NCBI GenBank assembly: GCA_963377175.1
Contig: CAUJNA010003315.1
Span: 255,636-319,635 of the forward strand
Length of the DNA stretch: 64,000 bases
Direction of reading: 5' to 3'
From: Effrenium voratum
Lineage: Eukaryota; Sar; Dinophyceae; Suessiales; Symbiodiniaceae
Below the pieces are notes generated by a model that saw only the letters and a program-made list of their open reading frames with translations, had not been told where the DNA came from and searched no databases. A program made the translations under genes and the position numbers. Numbering within the stretch: position 1 is the first letter of the stretch; every line of letters starts with the position of its first letter. This document shows, piece after piece, positions 23,060 to 36,000 of the stretch.

Positions 23060-23155
23060 CCACCCCACTCAGCCACTCTGACCCCAAGCCACCCAGCAAC
23101 TCAGCCACTCTGACCCAGCCACTCAGCCACTCAGCCACTCCAGGTGGCTGAGTGG
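23060..23155. repeat. Inverted decamer array (ACTCAGCC)n with hairpin end
   Basis: Multiple CACTCAGC units followed by GGTGGCTGAGTGGCTG, the same unit family as 21533-21655. Confidence 0.85.
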
Positions 23156-23198
23156 CTGCCAGCGGGAAATCCACCAATACGCGTCCAATCTGATAAAT

Positions 23199-23255
23199 AA
23201 ATATATACATATTATATATATATATATGTGCATATATATATATATATATATATAT
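23199..23255. repeat. (TA)n microsatellite
   Basis: Alternating TA over about 55 bp with a short GTGC interruption. Confidence 0.95.
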
Positions 23256-23815
23256 TTTTAGGAGGGCATAACTCAATGGCACTTCTCATTAGGAAAACGC
23301 TATGAAGTGATCAAATCTTCCTCCAAACACTATGTTCCATCAGGAGGTTCCCAGCATCGGGGCGTGGGAACACCCCCCGCCCTTCCAAACGCCCATCAAG
23401 AACAGCGAAGGGCGGGCTTTCTGGAGTGCTTGCAAACATGGGAATCTCCCGAATTCGTGGCTATTCCAGCTAGAAATGTGGAGGAAATCCACCCAAAAAC
23501 ATATTTTTTAAGGGGATTTAAGGGGCCTGCCGGGTGTTTGGGGGGAGGATAGGAGCCCTTGCCGGGGTCGACAGTTGGAAACGCCGCCCCGCTGGCGAAT
23601 TAGTGTTCACCTACAGGCAGAGAGGAACCAGACCAAGACTATCGGCCAGTTGACAAGTGACCCGGGTAACAAACACATTGCTTTTGCGAGATTGATCCTT
23701 TTTGGTCGGGAACCGCTGCTGAATAGCTGGGACATGCAAACGCAAAAAAGGGTATAACAGGGCCTTTAACAGGGCAGGGGGACCTAGTTAAAGTACAGAA
23801 ACCGGGCGAACGAGC

Positions 23816-26800
23816 TCAGAACCCGATCCCCAAATCGCCAAAGCACCGGCCTTCGCAGGCGAAGGTGATGCCGCCGATCACGCCGCGCCACTGGCCGCCC
23901 TTGATCTCGTCCCGTGGGTCCTGGCCGCGAGAAACACCAGCCCTCAACATAATCATAGTGGATGGACGAAATCATCAATTCTGAAACCCAGCATTTTTTT
24001 GTATTTTTGCTATGTTTTAAAACTATCAAAAGGACACCGATGCCTTGCCAGGACTATTTGGGGTGTTGAGCCCTCACCACTTCTTGAAACAACCTCCTCC
24101 ATTTGCTTAAGCCCCTTGGAAAAAATGAACAAGCAACTTCCAGTAGCGAAATCGATTCCCTTTCAAACCAACAAGGGAAAATAACAAACAATAAATATGA
24201 ATTTCAGCACATGGACGCCTCATCTTGTTCGTTTGAGGGTGGTCCGGCGCCGATTTCGGCCCCAAAACCCGGTCCCCCCTCCCATCTCGCTGGCGCCTCG
24301 CCGTCCCACTTGGGTGGGCTCTCGCCCTCTGCTAGCCGCACCAGCCGCGACACAGCGCAGCCATCCACCACCTCTGTGCGCACGTACATTGAGGTCCTCG
24401 GGAGCCCGGCCCGGCTACGAGGGTCTATGGTGGCCTTAAGCCCAAGGCTTACTGAGGGACCCACCATAGAAATGAGGGGGGTTATGCGGCTTGGCCTCAG
24501 GGCTTATTTAGGGCGCGAGGCTCATGGGCATAGACCCGACATAGACACCCCCGACACCCCCGCATGATCCGGCCCCAAGGTATCAATTCCGGCAAGGGGT
24601 GGTTTAGTGGAGGGTCTGGGGGTCTGAATTCAGGCGGTCACGAGCCTCAGGGATGCATACTATCCGCAAAAAGTGACTTCCTTCAAAGACTATAGGGGAC
24701 ACATTAGGGAGGGCCTCCTCAAACAATGGATCGCAGTTCAGCAAAAGGCCAAAGGAAATAAGACTCCAAATCAGATCCGATTCGAGTAGTGTAGCATTGG
24801 TTCAGTACCCAGGCCTCCAAGGGAATAGAGTTCTCCCCCTCCCAAAGAAAGGCAAAATGGGGGCACCAGCGGAGGTCTGCCAAAGTTGAGACGAAGGTAT
24901 CACTTTGACTCTCGTTTCAGTCAAGTCAACGTCCTGATGCCGAGCTTGATGAACTCATCTGTAAACTTCTTTGCGAAGTCATCCAGGGGGTCTCCCACCA
25001 AGTCCTTCATCGAGGTCGCCATAGCCTTTAGCCTGGCCCAATCGACAGCTTGGGTGCGCACGTCGTGGCTTGATTTTTTGGGGTTTTACCTCGTGGCAAG
25101 GAATCTGGACAATTAAGGAACCCCGCGTAAAGAACCTTCATGTTGGACAGAAAGAACTGCACAAGCCCCATGGAACAATACATGCGTGTCAACACGTTGG
25201 ACTTCATTTGGCCTATCAATATTAAGTTCCCCTTGACTTGTAAGCAGCTGTTCCTTGAGAAGCCGGTGCGTCGACTACATAGTTGGACCTGCTTTTGGAG
25301 GGTGTTGAAAGGAATCAAGAAGGAAACCAACCAGTTTCCCCACTCTACTCTCAAGCTAGCCAAATGAAGTCACAGGAACAACATTATGCGATCAATGGTG
25401 TGGCCTATCATTTTTCGCAACCGTTTCCCCACGCTACCCTCCGATCACAAAAGCCCTTTCCAACAGGAAAGTAGCCTTCCAAAGGAGGCCGAGCCTGCTC
25501 TTCAATGCTTCTTTGGGTTGGCCAAAAAATGGTGTGAACTTTTCCGTTTAGCGTTTAGCACCAAAACGCACTTTTTTTCGGCCAAAAGCTGCAGGAAACT
25601 CCCTCCAGTGCCCCCCCCCCCCCCGGCCCTTGGCCCCCTCCCCGCTGCTCCCCCGCCGCCGCCTGAAGCGGTCCGACTCCCGCGCCAACTCGTTCAGCTC
25701 CCGCACCTCGCGAGGCAGCTGGCCGTAGCTGGGCCCCGTTCGCCGCACCCACGACACCGTCATCCAGTCCTCATGGCTCGCGCAGCCACAGGTTTTGGCC
25801 TCTTCCCGGTCTCCCTTTGGGTGCTAAACAGGGGCCTGGAGAAATCGATGTCCCCTTTTGGTTTCCCTTTGGAAAACATAAAAAAGTGGTGGGCGGTTTC
25901 CCATTTACCCTCTTTGAGTTGACAAGCATCGGGGGCTCAAATCTCCAAAACCAATCCAAACCACCAACTAACTTAGCAATACATGAGTGAAGTCCCAGAT
26001 TCGCATTCTAAAAAACGCCTACTTCAATCTACTTCATGTTCGAAAGCTTGGCCCCCAAATCAACCACCCCTCTCCGGCAGGCATATTTCCCTAAAAACAT
26101 CGCCAAGGGAAACTTACCTCAAACGGGCCAAACGGGGTGATGCTTAAAGTTATGAAAACCTTGGTCACAGTTCAACCTTCTAAACATATGTCATTATATG
26201 TCCTTTTCAAGTGTTTTTGCTCCTCATAACCTCCTGTTCACTGACATGGAACCCACCAGAGAATGGTCCCTGCACAAAGAACATAGTCTTCCCCGGAAGC
26301 GTCTGGAAGGTGGATGGGACTGAGGAAGTGAATATATCGAGATACAGGTGTGTGTGTTTCTCACAGGTGCATGGTCCCAAACCTTGACCCCTCCTCCACT
26401 GGCGCCGAGCCGAACTCGCGTAGGTCGACGATGTCGGTGGCGTAGTGCGGCAGCGTGGAGATCCGCCACACCTCGCCGGCTGGGCTGGCCACGGGCCAGG
26501 TCCGACAGCTTCGTTTTGCCTAACTCAGACGCAACATGTACCTGGAGTCCTCATGAGCCCGAAATGGGGTCATGACCCAAATCATGGAGTGACCCCATAT
26601 TTTTTCCAGGGTCATGGAGCCTCCAGGTCGGGCTGTTTTCGGGCATCCCCCAGAAGACTGATTGTAGGACATGTTTTTTTGGTGAATTGTTCGCTTAAAC
26701 CACTTTGAAAGAGATTCCAATCAAAGAACCCTAACATAGTTACTGACATAGTTGTGGAAAATGGTTGCCCCTCTCTGTGTTACGAGAAAGCGGAACATAT

Positions 26801-26969
26801 TCAAAAATCAAAACTTTTCATCAATCCTCGGGAACTACATGTTGACTTGTCCCCAATGAATCGGTTTGCAAGCATGACAAATGCACGCAACAAGCACTTG
26901 CCTTCAAAACCAACAAGCACGAATCAAAGATTCACCTTCGAATCAAAGATTCACCTTGCTGTTTCCTTC

Positions 26970-27007
<38 letters not shown>

Positions 27008-30000
27008 CTCTCTCGTTTTTGGTTGAGATTTCAAAGGCAAACCCCACCCCGAAAAGCCATAACTTGCGGAATTTTCCCGATAAGTTGAAACATGTTGAAG
27101 ACCTGGAAATCGTACCAAAGAGCAACCAAGCCTTTTGCCTGCTCTTCTAAAACCTCAAAAGGCAGGATCTAGGGTACCAGGTAAGAAACCAGTAAGGTTT
27201 GCACACATACATACGCACATGTGTATACACAAACTCAAGTACGTGAGCGGTCGCGCTTCCATGCGAGTTGCCAGTGTTTCTGAAAATGGCATGGTTCTAT
27301 CTCTCTCTACCATTCCGGTTGAAGCCATGTATTCGTACGAATATGATGTACTTATGTATGTAATAATATATATATATATATATGTATAATCTATATCCTC
27401 CTTTTCAAGTGAATGGGTAAAACAGGGTTTCGCCATCGTACCGGCCCCTGACTTCGCAGCTTCGCTGCAAGATGCACATGGCGGTTTTTTGGAGAGATGG
27501 GTGTGCAGAATTCACAACGACGGTCCCGTCAAAATTTGGGTTCCGCAAAGCTGCAATTCCTATAGCATCCTGACGCTGCGCAAACGTGTGGAACTCAAGG
27601 TGGGCCAACTCCTTCCCACAGCCACGCAAAGACAAATTAAATTTAATTCGTATTGTGCCTTTGCCCTACCCCACTTCGACGACTGTGAAAGGATGAGACA
27701 AAGCGCTGGCGTAGCCAAGCAGTACTGCGCCCTGCGTGTGGCTACATTAGAAATAATACTCACATCCTCATCTGTGGAACAATTGTTTTTCTTCTTCAGT
27801 CAACATAGGGCAACAGCAAGGACAAAAACGCTTTCCCCCAACATGTGCGCAAAAAGGCTTCTGTGATTCCTTTCCGCGTTGCCCAACCAGGGCGCACAGC
27901 ATTGCAATCTGATGCACCCTGCTCACCTGAGCCACCCTTCCTGGGCAGGTACACCTGACCCACAGAAGGGGGGTGACTCCAAATAGAGGATAGGATGAGC
28001 TAGGAGTGGCAGCTGCCCAGAGACATATCAGAGCCTAAAGGCAGCCAATCGGTCTGCCTCAGCCTGCAAGCCTGGGCCTGCCACATTTTTGAGAGGCTCG
28101 CCCAAGGCTTGGGTGGGTGGGAAAGAAAATACGGCTTTTTGGTTCTTGAGCCAAACTGGCCCGTCCATTCATTAGGACTCAAGCGCATGCCCTATTCAAA
28201 CGAACTCATGTCCCCAGTGCCTGCCTAACTCTCACATGACACATGTATGACTATGATGCAGCCGTTTCTGCCGCATCTGTGTTCACCATACCGTACTCGT
28301 GAATTAATGCCCATTTTGGGGGGATATCCGACCGGATGTTCCAAGCCTTTTTTAATAAAACACCTTGTTCTCCTCAGACAAACGGCGCAAGCGTTTCAAG
28401 CTCAAGCTTCCTGAGGTTCAGCCCGCCAGGGCGCGCAACAGGCCCCACTGGCCCAAGTCTTTACGAATCCGACCCGCAAGTAGATAAGCCGTCCGCTCGG
28501 AAGATCCGAGGTGGCGGAGCTCAAAGTCGCACGGATTGGCAAGATGCTTCAGGAGCAGTCTGGAGGCGTGCGCTCTGACGGGTTCGGGAACGTGCCATGC
28601 CCCCCTGTTGTTCGAAAGCAGGGTTGTGGGATCAAGGGGTTTTTCCCCCACTTCTGTGATACAAAGGGAATCTCCCCCTTCATATGGGGGGTTAGTCTTT
28701 GGGAAGCTCTTTTTGTTGTATCACAGAAGTGGTCATTTCCCACAGCCCCTTTCGAAAACAACCAGCCCCCATCCTCAAAACAGCGAGAGACGGCGCCCTC
28801 CAAGGCTCCAAGGCGCATGGTAAGGCGCCCCCGGCTTCAGCACGTTGTCCTCAGATTCGAAATGAGAGCCCTGCGTTGGCCGAAAGCACCTTCCTTGGGT
28901 GTTCTATACAGGCTTACTGGAAATAGTGCACTGCCATGCTATCCTACTAAGTTGAACATCATGGCAATTCTGGTAACATAGCTCACTTGCCAGTTGAACC
29001 TCCAAGTGTCTGTTCTGTAAAGGAGAGCCAATGTGGGGCGCGGGTAGGACAATGGAAAAGGGCGCAGTTGCAATGGCATTCCCAAAGTGGTAAGGGGACT
29101 TTCGGAGCTTCCACCTTCATAGGTGAGCTCGCTTGCACCTATGAAGGTCAGCTTGTTACAAATTTGCCCAACTGATTGTGCTTCCATCAGTTGCCATGGA
29201 GCCCGTATGAACACACGTACGCAATGCTAGACAAACTGTTCATCAGCCCAAGTCCGTCGCGAATCTTGCATGACTGCATCGACTTCACACGAGGGCTTGC
29301 ACAACGGGCTGTAGTGGGACACCGCTTCGAGGGAAATCACTCCAATCTGGCATAAGGATCGAGAAATGACGTTGAACAAGCCCGTAAGGTTGCACTCGAT
29401 TTTGGTTGGCCTTTCACATTCATGGCCTGTTGGCTGCTTGGCACGTACCAAGACATGCACGTGAACTTGATCGTTGCAGAGACACGTCGCAAAAGCTTTA
29501 ACGGCTGGCTGCCGAGTGGGTCAACCATCAGAAAAGTTCCTCAGCTAGGTCCTCCAGTGGAGAGGTTAGAAAAAGGGTACCCTTTTTTCTGCAGTCTATT
29601 TTAGTAGGGGACCCCTCCCAACCAAAAAAGGGGTGAGAAAGGGCACCTAGCTGGGGGGACCTAGTCAGGGAGGCGGGCCGGATTTCTGGAAATGAGATTC
29701 TGAACCCTGCGTCTGCTCCTGACTTGAGGCGGCCCTCACATGTCCCTGACATGATCTTATGGCCGTGGTTGTCAAAACCATTTTGGGGTAGGTGCACCAC
29801 CCATTTTAGTCTATTTTAGTGGGGATTGGGATGTTCACGAGGGGTACGGGCTTTTGACCCATGGCAATCTTGTCTATGTACCACTTTTGGACCCTTCTGG
29901 ATAGTATGGCGGTGTTAAAAAAATAGGGACCGAAAGCTCCGGTCCCCTGCTGACATTATTTTGACCCCTATCCATTTGCAGCTCCCCGCCGGGTACCCCG

Positions 30001-33000
30001 AGGCAACATCGAATCTGCCGTCAGTAGCCCGTCGTTTTCGGAGGCGAACAAACACGACACAAAAGGATGGATCCCTAAGCCTCGTGACCCCTACAATGCA
30101 GGCCCCGGCCCTCCGATGAAGAGCCAAAAAAACCCATCTTGAGAGCCCAACAAGAATCGGCAGCCTTTGGGCTCCTGCATTCTAGTGGGGTTAACTTCGA
30201 ATATGAACAAGTTTGAATTCAAGCTGCAGCTGTATCCGCCACTTCACCTTCTGGGTAGCCATTGAATTTGCCTAACAGACCTGCCAAAAGGCCAAGAGAC
30301 GGCAACGACCACCGCGTTCTCGGCCAGCAAGTTCAGCTGTTCCTGAGCTCAACCCTCTTCAGGTCCAAGATGGTTCTCTTTGAGGATGGTTTCAAGGGGT
30401 TACAAGGGTTGGTACATAGAGTGTATACGGACCCCTGCAAGGGTCAAGCTCGAGTAACGTTGACCCTGACTCATAGACTGCCTAGAAGAGCCCCCCCTGA
30501 AGATATCCAAACGATTTCCCCCCCCCCCCGGAGAAAAAAGAAAGAAAAAGATGAAGCAAAGGGTTATAATCAGGATCCACATCACGCTGGGCAAGTGCCC
30601 GCAGAGCACCTGAGACTCCTTCCGTAAACTCTTCACCGGAAGGGCTGTCCCTTTCTGAAGGGCCACCCGTGGCCCCCCGAGAAAGTCTTGGCTTCCATTG
30701 CAACCGCCGCCCTGCAACGGATGCAGATGCGCCAATTGACGCATGGAATCCTTGGAACGAACTGAGAAAAATGGAAACCAATTGCGTCATTGGCACGCAC
30801 CTCAAAACAGGCTGGTGATTGATTTCAACCACCAAGGCGAAAGGGGCTGCTCACTCTAAGCAGTCAGCAAGACGGGATGCTCGACCTTTCGGTCTTCAGC
30901 CTAATAGTTGCAACCTGACATGTTCGCTAGTAGTTGGAGCCATGGCTTTTCGGGGTTAACCATCTTTAATTTAGTGGTTCCTGAGACCACAGTGCAACCT
31001 GGCCAACATCTGAATCTGGGGCAGAAAGACAGCAAGATATTTGAAAAGTTGCACTTTACTGGTGGTTTCATTGAAGCTGCCACTGAGGTATCAAAAAAGA
31101 TAAATTCAGGGGCCCCTGAAAAGTATAACACTGTTTCGGAGCAGACCCCAAATGGGCCAGTCAGGAGCCCGGAATCCACTGCACTGAGAATCAAAATTGC
31201 AGAACAGGCAAACGCTTTTGACCCAGCCGATGCGTCCAGGTCGCCAGGGTCCGCAGATCTTCATGGAAGGCCTCAGTCAGCTTTGATCTTCTCTCATGCC
31301 AAGAATCTGACCCCAAAACGGCTAGCCTAGGCTGCCTTGCCTGTGTGCAGAATAGGGGAACCACCTAAAATGCCCTTTAAACCAGCCTGAAAGGGACCCA
31401 AGAAAAACACACGGCGCAAGTTACTGTAGTGTAAACCAACCTGAAAGGGACCCTCAAAAAAAACACGGCGCAAGTTACTGTAGTTCGATCGGACAGGAAT
31501 CCGCAAGGGGGCTTGGGTGAGCTTGCTTTACCCCCGGATCTCTGGGTTTACAATTAGTGCAACTGGGGTCATTTTGTTGGTTCTGTTTCTGGTTGGGTTG
31601 AAGTCAGAAACTGGTTGTTGGTTCACTCAAACCTACCACTTGGGCGACTTTGATGGTAAGACAATGGGGCATGTCATCGGATTCAGAAGGAGTTTTCTGG
31701 GTGCTACAGCTCACCTATGAATCCAATTCAGTACATGAAGGGGCCGCGGCTTTCCGGTAGAACATGAACATGGCAGGTGTTGTCTTGTGGGTGCCCACTG
31801 TATCCAAAGGTCCAAAGGCAAGCTACGGGAAGACAACACGCATTTTGGGGCTAGCAAGAAGGCACCTGTGAAAACCACTGGCTTGCTGAGGTTTGGGGGG
31901 TGATGGACGTCTGCTTGCTCCCTCGAAGCCATCTGCTATCCTTCCCCGCACCCCTCGCCCATATGCGGCCAGGAGTCTGTGCCCCTTTGGTCCATGAAGA
32001 CCTGAAATCAGCGCTGGGAAGCTTCACCAACCTTCTCTTGGTTGCTGGTGACCCCCCTGCGCAAGTGGTCAGCTAAAACACAGCGTGCAACACACACCGG
32101 AATCGACACAAGCGGCGTTGTGCGTTTTGAAGGCATCGCATCCCAATCTGTTCTGAAGCCGATTCTTCATCTGCTCACCAACCTCAGCACTTGCTGACCT
32201 TGCCACATACCATGACCACAAATGACAAGTGGGTTGCTTCAAATGAGGTCTCTGCAGCACCTGTCAAAGATGAGAGGCTAGTTCACCTGACATCGCCCAA
32301 CATCTGGGAAACAATTGTGAACAATAAGGTTTGCTTCACATGAACAACTAGGAACCGATTAAAGTAAATAGGACCACTTCGGCGAACATGTAGGAACAGT
32401 TAGACAACTATGACGAACAGCTGGGAGAAAATAGGAAGCGGCAGGCAACCCTAGGAAACTGTGGAAAGAGGGTTGGAACAAAGGCCTTAAGAAACCCAAC
32501 CAGCACTTGGTGAACCATAAAAGGGCTGGTGGGGTAACATGCCAAAAGAGAATCTATGAATCTATGCAGCCTGGAAGCCTCTTAGATTGAGAGGCATATC
32601 GTTGGAGCAAAGTGAAAATGAAAGGGGGCGGCTGCAGTGGGCCCAGGGTGCTTGAGGTGCATGTCGTTTGCTTTTGCTGGGTTTTACTGGCTGTGCTTAG
32701 CGTGGTTTAGCTTTCAGTGCGGGTTCCTTGAGTTGTTGTCGTTTGCCCTGGTGTTTTGCGGGAGTAAACCCTTTTTTGAAGGGGCCTTTTTGAACCGATC
32801 CCATTTGTTCTTGTAGGCGCATTCATTGAACTAAATAGATCCGTCTCTCGGATGCTCTGGCTCTTTTAAGGAGAGGCGGTCACTGGGCTGGAGGTCGATA
32901 GATCCGTCTCATCCCAGGATCGTGGCCCACCTAGATCCGTCTCATCTCACAACGTCCCTGCAAGCATATAATCAATCAAAAACCGGGCATTTGCCGGGCC

Positions 33001-36000
33001 GGCATAAATTTTGGACTTAATCCTAAATTTCCGGTGACCCCTTCGGGTTTGGCCCACGTGCTCCCGCTTCATTAGGCCAAGGGGCCATGTCCAGACTCTG
33101 CTCCCCGTACCTCTCCTTCACCAGCTGCAGCGCATCATCCGAGTGCCCCAATTGCACCGTCACCGCCTGCGACAGCCCCGCCATCTCGATGTGGTTCCGG
33201 GCCTCAGGTTCAGCGCTGGTTGCGGCGCCCAAAAGCAAGGAACCCTTTCTGCGCTCCAATCATTATTCCCCAACCAGCGCGTGGGGATACATCGTTGAAA
33301 CAAAGAGGTTCGATAGCGCTGTCCTATGCAAATAGATTCCAACAAAAGCTCCCTGCGGCACAAGGAGTTAGAACGCTAAGGCTGTCCAGCGGCCCGTAGA
33401 ACAAGGGAAGCATTTCTTTTGGGTCGAGGACATATGACTTTGTGTTCGTTTTGTTTATCCTGAAACCAGGACCTCAGGAATCCCACAAAGGAAGCTCTAG
33501 ACCAGTATAGGCCAGTCCCCTGTTTGAACACGTGGAAAAACAAGGTGTTTACGAAGCCTCTGTTTGGCTCCCCTTAACGCCCTTAAGAGGCCTGGGCCTG
33601 ATCGCTTAAACAACATTTTGCCTGGCTGCAAACCCGCTTAGGCAGCCAGGCGGCCAAAACATTGAACACCCCTCCCCCCAACCCCCTCCCTAAGGCCTTC
33701 AACATCTGAACAAGTAGCGTTCTGCTTCATAAGATAACCAAAAAAAAACTAATAAGATTGGACAAAATACTACATAAAGATAGAGGGATTACAGTGGCGA
33801 ACCTGAGAGGGCTCGGTGGCTGCGAAGGGCGGTTTTTGGATCCGCCAGAACGAGCGAGCCGTCCGGCGATGCATTCTGAGCGGCGATGGTGGCCTCGGCG
33901 CGACGGCTTTGGTCAAGGTCTACGCCGTCTAAGCCACGAAGAGATGCGGAACTGTTTCAAGGTCCTCCAGTAGAGAGGTTAGAATAAGGGTGCCCTTTTT
34001 TCTGTAGTCGGGGAACCCTCCCCCAAAAAAGGGTAAAAGGGCACTACTGGGGGACCTAGGTTTTCTTCTCTCAGTGCCCAAAACGGGTTGCCCTGGGAAA
34101 TGGAAACAAGGACTACAACCTGCGGTCCACTTCCTGGTTCAATTTCGATCCATACCCAAATTGAGTGCATTTCAGGTGGGATGATCTTGCTGGTGCTCAG
34201 TAGGGAATGAGGGAATGACCCTTGTAAACAGAATCCCTTGTGGCGTGTGGTCTCCTTTAAGGGAATCCTGGGTTCATTCCCAAACTCCCTGAGCACCAGC
34301 ATGTTCAGTGGCCAAATCGATGCGTCCTTGGCTTTAACCCCCTCACCAAACTTGGAAATGCCTTCGGGGAAGAGCAACTGTGTGCATGTCCATGATTGGG
34401 CAACGAGAATCCCGAAAGGTCAACAGGTCGGCTTTGGCCCCACTGCGAAGTATCGTTTGGAGGGGTCGCTGGATTTCCCCAAAGTGGGTTCCAACAAAAT
34501 CGTCCCCTTTTGGCGGTCCTGAAAACTGAAAAGGGAAATTGAGGGCCGAGGGCCCTCTGTCCCTTTGAACTCCTTTCAACGAGTGGCGTTCACCGGATCC
34601 ATCTCCATCGTCACCACCTTGCCGCCCCAAGCGTTCACCTGCAGCGCCATCCTGGTGGACCTGCCGGTCCGTCAGACGTGCTCCAAACCGATATCGGGGA
34701 AACCCCAACACCAAATTCACAACGGTTGCCGGTCTCACCATGGTTCGATAGAATCATTAAACAAACGACAGAGACAGAGACAATTCACCTTGTTACAATA
34801 GTCTGCCAACCGGAATTAAAGGATCTCTAAGTAAGAGACCTCCATCATGTGGCCGTGAGAGTCTGCCCCCCATCGGCGACGCCAAACCAAGCGCAAAAGC
34901 ATGTTTCCACCTAGGAAACTTCAACGAACTCTCAAACACAAGCGAGGTCCGCCACTCTGCCGAAGACACTTCCTTCCCTGCCTACTGCAATGAAGGCTAT
35001 TTGGCTGTCGTGGCGGTTCCATGATGTTCCATGGCGGGAAATCCGAGCATCATTTAGGCAGTGAGTGTGGGGAGTGCTCATGTGAGGGCCAAAAAAACTA
35101 TGGAACACCCCGAGGCGAGCTCGCACAAAGCTCAACCCTGCCCTACATCGCAACGCAGCGACTTCGACAATGGACGGCGTCCGAGAGGTCGAACATATCG
35201 CGCAACCAACATGTTTGGTAGAGCCTTTTCAAAAATCGAGTTCTTTGCAGACCCGCGTGAATCAGGAAAAGCAAGGCGCGACAGAACAAAGCAAGTGGAC
35301 CAAGTCAGGGCGGATCTGGAACAACCGAGGAAGTCACTAATTCGGAAGAGCCTTCCCCTCAATCTTCCAAAACCGCTTTGCCACTGCCGAGATTTAGGCG
35401 CCAAGGGGCGTGTAGCCTACGTAGGTGCCAAACTCTAAGATCCTTGGCTGGAACATCGGGATCCCTCCGGAAGAAACTTGGTGGATTCCAGAGGTCTCGC
35501 CCTCAAGTGCAAATTATCCGGCCCAATTCACGGGATTTATCACGTTTATCAGTCCCCGGTCAGCATTACCCCCCAAACATACATTGCAACATCTACACCA
35601 AAGCGACATAGCAACTCACTGCATCTCAAAGGATCTCTTTCGAACATCATTTTCGTAAAGGGCATGGAACTGAGGTGTTCGGCGGCCCAAACCCTGAACC
35701 ACTATCATGAAGGGAAATTAAGGTGGAAACGAACTTGCCAAACACACAAACACCCTAAAATATTGGCCGGTGGCTTGGGAGTAGTGGAAACCCTGAGAAG
35801 GGAAGAATTCTACTAGCCAAAGGTTGCTCGGTTGCTGCATTTTTGCGCTGGCTTCGCAAGTCTTCGTGTGATTCCACGGCCTTCGGGTCAAGGAGGAGCC
35901 TCTCCCTCTGCAAGCAAGCATGAAGGGATGCCTAGACTGAATGCGTTCCTCGGCTGTGCTGGGCTCATTTCCCATAACTGAGCAATAAGTACCTGATCGC

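Larger units (their letters stand above)
12761..23815. other. Repeat-rich spacer between the ubiquitin-like gene start and the methyltransferase stop
   Basis: About 11 kb lying between a minus-strand start codon and the stop codon of the next upstream minus-strand gene. Apart from the repeats listed separately and two doubtful exons (20065-20300, 21316-21393), I see nothing with coding character. Open frames at 14.1-14.4, 15-15.5, 17.1-17.3 and 18.1-18.7 kb are within chance length and lack family signatures. Confidence 0.5.

Noticed and set aside
26943..27125. Glu/Arg repeat peptide on the minus strand
   Set aside because: Translation of the (CT)n microsatellite.
30908..31330. 140-codon plus-strand frame with natural-looking composition
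   Set aside because: It overlaps, antisense, the 27-nt methyltransferase exon AFHEDLRTL (31271-31245), whose frame is fixed by family motifs and phase.
33961..34059. M1, M12 and H elements as introners (elements that are whole introns)
   Set aside because: Their ends include GT..AG or AG..GT combinations, and H ends in AG in every copy. However, the phase-consistent exons show that the real introns are larger and use GC/GA donors in host sequence, for example H fills only 114 of the 245 bp of intron 38505-38261. They are intron residents, not introns.
34570..34592. Continuation VNATR after MDPV in the methyltransferase
   Set aside because: It would break the spacing of the COMT helix. Using the GA donor after CCGGT and the acceptor at 33216 gives exactly the family spacing.
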